A DNA stretch of 30,674 nt from CAZWDL01 sp964632995. Lineage in GTDB: Bacteria; Bacteroidota; Bacteroidia; Chitinophagales; Saprospiraceae. Positions 23,641 through 30,674 of this stretch are shown one piece after another (position 1 is the stretch's first letter; each line of letters opens with the position of its first letter). The notes under the pieces were generated by a model that made no database searches, was not told the DNA's origin, and was given only the letters and a program-made list of their open reading frames with translations. Where the stretch lies: NCBI GenBank assembly GCA_964632995.1, contig CAZWDL010000091.1:1-30674 (forward strand). Direction: 5' to 3'. The translations under genes were made by a program, and so were the position numbers.

Positions 23641-26600
23641 CTAAAACTTACGTCCTCTCGTATAGGGAGCTCCTGCCGCCTCCAGGGCGGCTTCATATTT
23701 CTCCAAATCCAGAAGAAAAGTCTTCAGGTCTTCCCAGAACTGAACAAAGTCACGGGTGGCGATTTCGATATTGTTTTTGAAAGTTGCCGTAGGAGCTTGG
23801 CGCGTGTTCCAGTGCCCGTAGGCAACTTGTCCTACCCGGCCGCTGATCGAAGGCGGCGTTGACTCATTCAAGTTCTGACGAACGGGGTCGCCCGACAAGC
23901 GCATGCGCAAGCCGGCTAATTTTTCCTTTAGTTCCTTCCATTGGGCAAAATGTTCGGATGTTGCTTTTGGAGTTTGCTGCAAGGCAGCCTCCAGGTATCG
24001 CAATCGTTCACCGGCTTCCGATAATTTCCGGCCGGCGCTGGACACCTCCCTCATCAGCGCGCTGGTCTTTTGTTGAAATTCGGCGACGGCCTGAAAATCA
24101 GTTCCCGCTGCTGCGGTGGGAACCGGTTTGACGGTAAAGGTTTGTAGGGCGCCTTGGGATTCCAGGTTTCCGTTGTGCTCGATAAAAAGTTCTGCCGAAT
24201 ATTCTCCTGGAGCAGCCAGGGGGCCTTCGTCCTCTCCCGCCCAGGGCGGTTTAAAAGCCGGTTCTGTCAAACTGACCGGGTCGGGAGCCGGAAGTTTCAG
24301 GTCCCAGCTGGAACGGTGCAAACCCTTTTTATCAGCGCCTTTTATCCATCGGACGGGATCCCCGTTATCATCACGGATCAACAGCAATACCTGAGGCCCC
24401 CCTTCATTCGATTCTGCCCGCAGCTCTTCCCAACCTGGGAAAGGGATACTGGTATTTTGTTCCCGTAAGTTCTTTTCAGTCTGCCGGCGTTCTGCCTTTG
24501 CCGTTTGGGGTAGTTCATGTAAATAATAGGTGAAGATCGCCCCAAAAGGTGGGTTCTCCGCTACGAAGCTGGTAGAGCCCAGAGTAGGCATGCCTTTTGC
24601 CTGCATGGGAACGAAGGGCACATACCACCAGGCATCTCTTACGGAGAAAAGGGTATTTGAATTCCCCTTTACGGCGGCACTTATTTCTCTAAGGGGAGAA
24701 TAGTCATCGAGCACGTAGAAACCCCGGCCAAAAGTGGCGCCCACCAAGTCGTCATCTCGCTGATGCAGCTCGATATCCCGAAAGGGGATGGTGGGTACGC
24801 CTGCCTGCAGCTTTATCCAGTTCTCCCCTTTATTATAAGAAAAGTAGAGCCCGAATTCTGTGCCGATGAACAAGAGGTTTTCATCTTTGTGATCCTGCTT
24901 GATGACCCATACTATCGTACCCGCCGGCAGGTCACCGGCAATCGACTGCCAGGAGCGACCGCGATCCGTGCTCATAAAGACATAAGGACTGAAATCGCCG
25001 AACTTGTGCGCATCCGCCACGGCAAAAACGGTGTTCGGGTCATGACCGGAGGCTTCCAGGTCGTTGATGAAAGAGCGTGCCGGAACCTTGGGGAGCTGCC
25101 CGCTCTGCCGCCAGTTTTGCCCTCCATCTTCACTGACGTGAATCAAGCCATCATCTGAGCCCGTATAGAGCAGCCCTTCCACCATCGGAGATTCCGATAT
25201 GGAAGTGAGCGTGGCATACTTGGACATGGCGCCGTTGTCATACAAAGCATCTACGCTCCAGACCCGGTCGATCATTTCCAGTTCATACCGGTTCGTGTTG
25301 GTGGTCAGATCCCGGCTTACTGCTGTCCATGAATTGCCCTGGTCATCGCTGCGCCACAGCCGCTGTGACCCGAAATACAGCCGGTTGTGATCGTGGGGGC
25401 TAATGAGAATAGGGCTGTCCCAATTCCATCTTTCCGGCGGGTCATTGGGCGCCGGCTGAGGCTGAATATTCAATGCTTCTTCGCTGCGCCGGTCGTAACG
25501 ATGCAGTAACCCCTGTTGAATTTCCATATAGACGATATCGGGGTTTTCCGGATCGAAGGCCGAATCATAACCATCGGCGCCCAGCGGGACATACCAGTCC
25601 CGGTTGCGCACCCCCTCCGCGTTCATCGTCCGCGAAGGCCCGATCAAGGTCCCCAGGTCCTGCGCGCCTCCGACGATGTTGTAAAAGGGTTCCGAATTAT
25701 CGAGTCCAAGTTTATAGAACTGTGAGATCGGCAGATTGGGAAAGTGGCGCCAACTGGTTCCCTCATCGAAGCTCTCGTACAAACCGGCATCGGTCCCGGC
25801 AATTAAATGTTTGCCATTATCCGGGTCGATCCACAGGGCGTGGTTATCGCTGTGTTTCTCGCGGCCCGTTCCCAGGTAATCGAAACTTTTCCCGCCATCC
25901 CGGGAGACGTGAATAAAAACATCCAGCTGATAAATGAGCTCAGGGTTCTCCGGGGAAACCTCGATTTCCTGGTAGTAATGAGGCCCCGTACCACCGGAAA
26001 TATAGCTGCTACGCTTTTCCCAGCTTTCGCCCCTGTCTGTCGATCGATACAAGCCTTTTTCCTGATCGTCCGCCTCGATGGTCGCATACACTAATGAGGG
26101 GTTAGCCGGGGTAACGGCGAGACCGATTTTTCCCATATCGCCTTTCGGCAAACCTGTTTTCAACGGACGCCAGGATGCCCCGTTATCGGTAGATTTATAG
26201 ATACCTGATTGCGGTCCGCCGGCGAGCAGCGACCAGGTGTGCCGGCGGCGCTGATAGGTAGCGGCGTAGACCACATCCGGGTTGGAGGGATCGAATTCCA
26301 GATCAGTGACCCCGGTGTTTTCATCGATTTCGAGTACCAGTTCCCAGTTTTTTCCGCCGTCTCGGGTTTTGTACACCCCACGATCACCCCCTGAAGACCA
26401 CAAGGGGCCTTCGGCTGCGACCAATACGACATCGCTGTCTCTGGGGTCCAGCAGGATTTTGCCGATGTGCTCCGATCGGGCAAGCCCCATGGGTTGCCAG
26501 GTTTTTCCACCATCCTTGCTGCGATATACGCCGTCTCCCCATCCAACATGCCGGCCGCTCACATTCTCACCAGTTCCTACCCATATGGTTTCGGGATTGT

Positions 26601-26916
26601 TGGGATCAATGCTCACCGCACCGATGGAGTAAGATGACTGATCATCGAAAACAGGCTGCCAGGTAATCCCGCTATTGGTCGTTTTCCATAAATTACCGGA
26701 GCCCGCCGCCACGTACCAGGTACTTGGATCGGCCGGGCTTACCGCAATATCCGCAATACGTCCGCCCATGACGGCCGGGCCGATACTCCGAAGCCGGAGA
26801 CCATTAACAGATTCGGCTATGATTGCTTTATTTTCCGCCTGGGCAGCGATATCAGTGGCGGGAAAAATACAAGCGATAATCAGCAATGATAACGCAGTGA
26901 GCTTGTTCCTGAGCAT
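23641..26916 (-). CDS. Large secreted Asp-box (BNR/sortilin-VPS10-like) repeat protein
   Basis: The 1091-residue protein has a signal peptide (MLRNKLTALSLLIIACIFPA, cleavage near AAQA). Residues about 45-750 are beta-propeller blades with at least eleven Asp-box motifs of the S/T-x-DGG-x-x-W type (KDGGKTW, RDGGKNW, TDNGASW, TDRGESW, RDGGKSF, DQGNSW, EDGGQNW, TDRGRSW and others). The pattern is that of GH74/sortilin-like two-propeller proteins. The C-terminal third is different: a beta-sandwich-like region (WDLKLPAP) and a long helical tail (about 955-1070). No family-specific catalytic residues could be fixed, so glycoside hydrolase activity is not claimed. It is transcribed toward the HEPN remnant. 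Confidence 0.9.
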   Translation of the reverse strand: MLRNKLTALSLLIIACIFPATDIAAQAENKAIIAESVNGLRLRSIGPAVMGGRIADIAVSPADPSTWYVAAGSGNLWKTTNSGITWQPVFDDQSSYSIGAVSIDPNNPETIWVGTGENVSGRHVGWGDGVYRSKDGGKTWQPMGLARSEHIGKILLDPRDSDVVLVAAEGPLWSSGGDRGVYKTRDGGKNWELVLEIDENTGVTDLEFDPSNPDVVYAATYQRRRHTWSLLAGGPQSGIYKSTDNGASWRPLKTGLPKGDMGKIGLAVTPANPSLVYATIEADDQEKGLYRSTDRGESWEKRSSYISGGTGPHYYQEIEVSPENPELIYQLDVFIHVSRDGGKSFDYLGTGREKHSDNHALWIDPDNGKHLIAGTDAGLYESFDEGTSWRHFPNLPISQFYKLGLDNSEPFYNIVGGAQDLGTLIGPSRTMNAEGVRNRDWYVPLGADGYDSAFDPENPDIVYMEIQQGLLHRYDRRSEEALNIQPQPAPNDPPERWNWDSPILISPHDHNRLYFGSQRLWRSDDQGNSWTAVSRDLTTNTNRYELEMIDRVWSVDALYDNGAMSKYATLTSISESPMVEGLLYTGSDDGLIHVSEDGGQNWRQSGQLPKVPARSFINDLEASGHDPNTVFAVADAHKFGDFSPYVFMSTDRGRSWQSIAGDLPAGTIVWVIKQDHKDENLLFIGTEFGLYFSYNKGENWIKLQAGVPTIPFRDIELHQRDDDLVGATFGRGFYVLDDYSPLREISAAVKGNSNTLFSVRDAWWYVPFVPMQAKGMPTLGSTSFVAENPPFGAIFTYYLHELPQTAKAERRQTEKNLREQNTSIPFPGWEELRAESNEGGPQVLLLIRDDNGDPVRWIKGADKKGLHRSSWDLKLPAPDPVSLTEPAFKPPWAGEDEGPLAAPGEYSAELFIEHNGNLESQGALQTFTVKPVPTAAAGTDFQAVAEFQQKTSALMREVSSAGRKLSEAGERLRYLEAALQQTPKATSEHFAQWKELKEKLAGLRMRLSGDPVRQNLNESTPPSISGRVGQVAYGHWNTRQAPTATFKNNIEIATRDFVQFWEDLKTFLLDLEKYEAALEAAGAPYTRGRKF

Positions 26917-26995
26917 AGCAACAGATCTTTAGGTTAGGGTTTCATCGGCATTTTCGGGACACAATGTAATCAATGTACTCCATGTTACCTACTCT

Positions 26996-27328
26996 CTACC
27001 GGGTCTCCGCCTCTCGCGGCGAATCACTATAGCGCCGGAACAGCTTGTAATCCATATAGAAAGTCCCGAAAGGGATGAGCGAAGCCAGGGCGCTAAGCCC
27101 CGTATCGGTCAGCGACCAGCGGAAGCGACGGGCGCTGACCGCTACTACCACCAGGTAAAGCATAAAGAGGATGCCGTGGGCCATCCCCACGTAGTAGTTG
27201 GGAGCGGTAATATCATAGCCGTACTTCAGCGGCATGGTTACGGCGAAGAGCAGGTAACTGATCCCTTCCAGGATGGCGACGATGCGCAGGGCTCGGCCTA
27301 GAGATCGACGGTCAAGTTGAGTGAGCAT
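26996..27328 (-). CDS. DUF3817 integral membrane protein
   Basis: I take the ATG at 27328 (MLTQLDRRSLGRALRIVAIL) over the ATG at 27370, because the extra 14 residues are unlike the family start. The 110-residue protein has about three hydrophobic segments. LEGISYLLFAVTMPLKYGYD and VGMAHGILFMLYLVVVAV are the signature stretches of DUF3817 (YdzA-like) small membrane proteins. Function is unknown. It diverges from the EamA transporter gene; the 219-bp gap between the starts showed no exact TAnnTTTG on either strand. Confidence 0.88.
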   Translation of the reverse strand: MLTQLDRRSLGRALRIVAILEGISYLLFAVTMPLKYGYDITAPNYYVGMAHGILFMLYLVVVAVSARRFRWSLTDTGLSALASLIPFGTFYMDYKLFRRYSDSPREAETR

Positions 27329-27547
27329 GATGGGTAACTTTAGTTTGTTTAGTTCTTGTGAAGGAAACACGCGAATGAAAAAATGATCCGCCGGGTTCGG
27401 TCAAGGTTGCGTCAAAATGGAATTAAGAGCTTATTTGAAAATTCACCCGTCCGGTTGGAACTCGAGAACGAAATTTGAACAACCTAAGCCGGCTTTTCAT
27501 TATGCTTAACAGGGATATTTACAATAAAGCCCTACCTATTAAGCCAT

Positions 27548-28453
27548 ATGCAAAGCGAATTGCACCGGCCTGGATCCCGAAATACTATTGTTCTGGCAAT
27601 AGCATTTGTTCTGCTTTGGAACTCGGGGTTTATCGGAGCTGAATACGGACTGCCCTACACGGGCCCCTTTACTTTACTATTCTGGCGTTATCTGGCCCTT
27701 ACGGTGCTTCTTTTCTTTTATCTTCTGATTCGAAAACGTTTTCACTGGGTAGGCTGGACTAAGGCAGCTCCCCACCTGGTAATAGGGGTGTTGGCGCATG
27801 GGGTTTGGCTGAGTTGTGTGTTGCTTGCGCTCAACCGTGAGGTGCCGGCAGGTATTGTGGCTTTGGTTGTGGCCTTGCAGCCCCTCGCAACAGGAGCTTT
27901 TTCGGGAATGGTAACCGGCGAATATACACCTCTTTACCGATGGTGGGGGTTGGTCATCGGGTTTGGTGGTGTTGTTCTGACCGTGCTCAGCAGGATAGAT
28001 TTCTCAGATGCGGATTCTATTTTTGGCTATCTGATACCTCTGGTATCCGTGATAGCGATTACAGCCGCCACTTTGATGGAAAGAAGGATGGACTTAAAAG
28101 AAGGAAAGCATCGTCTTTCCATTGATCTTTCCCTGTTTTATCAATGTCTGGCCACTACTCTTGTTTTGATATTTCCGGCCGTCGCTATTGAAAACCTGTC
28201 AACTGAGTGGGCGACGGAATTCATATACACCATGATCTGGCTCATTCTGGCGGTCTCGCTAGGGGCCTATGCGCTCATGTGGCGCCTGATCGAGCGCATT
28301 AATGCCACGCGCGTAGCCAGTTTGTTTTACCTGGGGCCTCCGGTTACCATGCTTATGGCCTGGTTGACTTTTGGAGATAAACTCATCCCGACAGATATTG
28401 GGGGATTGATAGTCGTATTCACCGGCGTAATATTGACTCAGATAAAATACTGA
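27548..28453 (+). CDS. EamA/DMT-family transporter
   Basis: The 301-residue protein is very hydrophobic with about ten membrane segments in two five-helix EamA repeats; each repeat begins with a NSGF(I)GAEY- or GYLIPLV-like helix. DMT-family members export metabolites or amino acids; the substrate cannot be read from the sequence. The start ATG gives a short cytoplasmic N-terminus (MQSELHRPGSRNTIV), which fits the family. Transcription ends at the hairpin at 28458. Confidence 0.9.
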   Translation: MQSELHRPGSRNTIVLAIAFVLLWNSGFIGAEYGLPYTGPFTLLFWRYLALTVLLFFYLLIRKRFHWVGWTKAAPHLVIGVLAHGVWLSCVLLALNREVPAGIVALVVALQPLATGAFSGMVTGEYTPLYRWWGLVIGFGGVVLTVLSRIDFSDADSIFGYLIPLVSVIAITAATLMERRMDLKEGKHRLSIDLSLFYQCLATTLVLIFPAVAIENLSTEWATEFIYTMIWLILAVSLGAYALMWRLIERINATRVASLFYLGPPVTMLMAWLTFGDKLIPTDIGGLIVVFTGVILTQIKY

Positions 28454-28457
28454 AAAG

Positions 28458-28495
28458 AAGCCATGAAGGTCACCGCTTCGTGACTTTCATGGCTT
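28458..28495. terminator. Terminator hairpin between EamA gene and sdhB
   Basis: A 16-bp stem (28458-28473 with 28480-28495; one G-T wobble) with loop CGCTTC lies 4 bp past the EamA stop. After it comes TTTGCTAACTTTGC, a weak T-tract; on the minus strand it is followed by CTTTTC. It probably serves both the EamA gene and sdhB. Confidence 0.65.
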
Positions 28496-28511
28496 TGCTA
28501 ACTTTGCTTCT

Positions 28512-28556
28512 GCCGAGATGACACCTGTTCCTTTTAGTCGCAGATACCATCTCGGC
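28512..28556. repeat. GCCGAGATG/CATCTCGGC inverted repeat past sdhB
   Basis: A perfect 9-bp inverted repeat (28512-28520 and 28548-28556) flanks a 27-bp loop that itself holds a short CTG/CAG pairing. It lies 20 bp past the sdhB stop. It may be a terminator part or another short palindromic element; there is no T-tract. Confidence 0.5.
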
Positions 28557-28576
28557 TCCTGACTTTCTCCTGACTT

Positions 28577-29335
28577 CTATGAGGCGGTTTCCTCCGAAGA
28601 AAGTGACGTAGAGAGGTATTCGCGATTCAGGCGTGCGATATGCTCAATCGAAATCTCCTTCGGGCACTCGGCCTCACAGGCGGAGATGTTAGAGCAGTAG
28701 CCAAAGCCCTCATCGTCCATTTGCTGCACCATTTTTCGGGCGCGGCGTTTGGCTTCCACGTTGCCTTGCGGCAGCTGGGCCAGATGCGACACCTTGGCCG
28801 ATACGAAAAGCATGGCCGAAGCATTCGGGCAGGCCGCTACACAGGCGCCGCAGCCGATACAGGTGGCCGCGTCGAAGGCGTGGGAGGCTTTGTCCTTTTC
28901 AACGGGAATGTTGTTACCGTCGGGCGCCTGGCCGGTACCGACGGAGATGTAGCCGCCGGCCTCAATGATGCGGTCAAAAGAAGAGCGATCGACCACCAGG
29001 TCGCGGATGACGGGGAAGGCCTTGGAGCGCCAGGGCTCAATGACGACGGTATCGCCGTCTTTAAAGTGGCGCATGTGCAGCTGACAGGCTGTGGTGCCCT
29101 GCAGTTGCCCGTGCGCGTAGCCATTGATGACCATGCCGCAGGAACCGCAGATGCCTTCGCGGCAGTCATGTTCAAAAGCGACGGGCATCTTGCCCTCGGC
29201 GATCAGACTTTCGTTGAGCACGTCCAGCATTTCCAGAAAAGACATATCGGCATGCACGTCATCCATTTGATAAGTAACGAACTGCCCTCTTTTATATTCA
29301 CCGCCTTCGCGCCAGATTTTTAGCGTGAGTTTCAT
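28577..29335 (-). CDS. sdhB: Succinate dehydrogenase/fumarate reductase iron-sulfur subunit
   Basis: The 252-residue subunit carries electrons from the flavoprotein to quinone. The 2Fe-2S cluster ligands are Cys58, Cys63, Cys66 and Cys84 (CREGICGSC...TTAC). The 4Fe-4S/3Fe-4S ligands are Cys159, Cys162, Cys165 and Cys169 (CIGCGACVAAC) and Cys214, Cys220 and Cys224 (CSNISACEAEC). All are present. This is the Bacteroidota type of SdhB/FrdB. Gene order on the minus strand is sdhA then sdhB, separated by a repeat-containing 138-bp gap. The membrane subunit gene sdhC is expected beyond the right edge. Confidence 0.95.
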   Translation of the reverse strand: MKLTLKIWREGGEYKRGQFVTYQMDDVHADMSFLEMLDVLNESLIAEGKMPVAFEHDCREGICGSCGMVINGYAHGQLQGTTACQLHMRHFKDGDTVVIEPWRSKAFPVIRDLVVDRSSFDRIIEAGGYISVGTGQAPDGNNIPVEKDKASHAFDAATCIGCGACVAACPNASAMLFVSAKVSHLAQLPQGNVEAKRRARKMVQQMDDEGFGYCSNISACEAECPKEISIEHIARLNREYLSTSLSSEETAS

Positions 29336-29362
29336 GGTTATTCTCTATTTTATGGTTGATTT

Positions 29363-29473
29363 GACGGAGTGGCTTCGAAGTCACTCCGCCAATAAACTAT
29401 CCTTATTTGTAAGATCTCGATTTTTTCCGGGTCAAGTGACGGGTTGACTTCGAGTCACCCCGTCACTCATCCA

Positions 29474-29490
<17 letters not shown>
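29363..29490 (-). repeat. Tandem duplication of the sdhA gene tail with a hairpin, between sdhA and sdhB
   Basis: The last 17 bases of sdhA, including its stop (minus-strand CGAGATCTTACAAATAA, 29474-29490), recur exactly at 29403-29419, 71 bp further. Each copy is followed by a hairpin of one family. Hairpin 2 (29436-29466) pairs GTGACGGGTTGACT with AGTCACCCCGTCAC (one mismatch, loop TCG). Hairpin 1 (29365-29388) pairs CGGAGTG with CACTCCG, with a palindromic CTTCGAAG between. The two align along GACGG-T-CTTCGA-GTCAC-CCG. So the unit is gene tail plus hairpin, present twice. Confidence 0.9.

Positions 29491-30674
<1,184 letters not shown>

Overview
The window looks like a chromosomal segment of a Bacteroidota bacterium, probably of the Saprospiria/Lewinella type with fairly high GC. 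This is inferred from a fused alpha/beta 2-oxoacid dehydrogenase E1, a 38-residue bTHX ribosomal protein gene, a bacterial GH3-family protein, a TonB-C domain secreted protein, candidate promoters of the TAnnTTTG type, almost no Shine-Dalgarno sequences, and many short intergenic repeats typical of the phylum. The genus is not provable from the sequence alone.

Layout. 1-4.5 kb, plus strand: end of an SDR/DUF2867 protein, an enoyl-CoA hydratase-like protein and the fused E1. 4.6-7.4 kb, minus strand: a secreted SPOR-like protein and three paralogous lipoproteins that resemble TssJ/SciN of type VI secretion, with no other secretion genes in view. 7.4-9.9 kb, minus strand: a short-chain dehydrogenase followed by a group II PLP decarboxylase. 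10-12.8 kb, plus strand: a lipoprotein M19 dipeptidase and a secreted protein with two TonB-C-like domains and a TPR. 12.8-15.6 kb, minus strand: a glgA-glgC glycogen operon. 15.7-18.4 kb, minus strand: a small bTHX gene missed by normal ORF length cutoffs, a GH3-like protein, a decayed amidohydrolase fragment (plus strand) and lolA. 18.6-23.4 kb, plus strand: a conserved hypothetical, a SlyD-like FKBP, ravA and viaA. 23.4-26.9 kb: a broken HEPN gene, then a 1091-residue Asp-box (BNR/sortilin-like) secreted protein on the minus strand. 27-30.7 kb: a DUF3817 membrane protein (minus), an EamA transporter (plus), sdhB and the truncated sdhA (minus, running off the right edge).

Most genes are housekeeping or metabolic: glycogen synthesis, TCA cycle/respiration, keto-acid oxidation, envelope lipoprotein transport and peptide hydrolysis. 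The most unusual structure lies between genes. Downstream of ravA, the last 20 nt of the gene including its stop codon plus a hairpin form a 43-bp unit repeated four times. Downstream of sdhA, the last 17 nt of the gene including its stop are also duplicated, each copy paired with a related hairpin of a different family. These two loci share one architecture, hairpin plus duplicated gene tail, and may record a mobile or amplifying element that works at gene ends. Other short repeats (CTCTGCGCCC, AATCTGTG, GTTGGCAGT and CGCCG/CGGCG types) lie in several other gaps.
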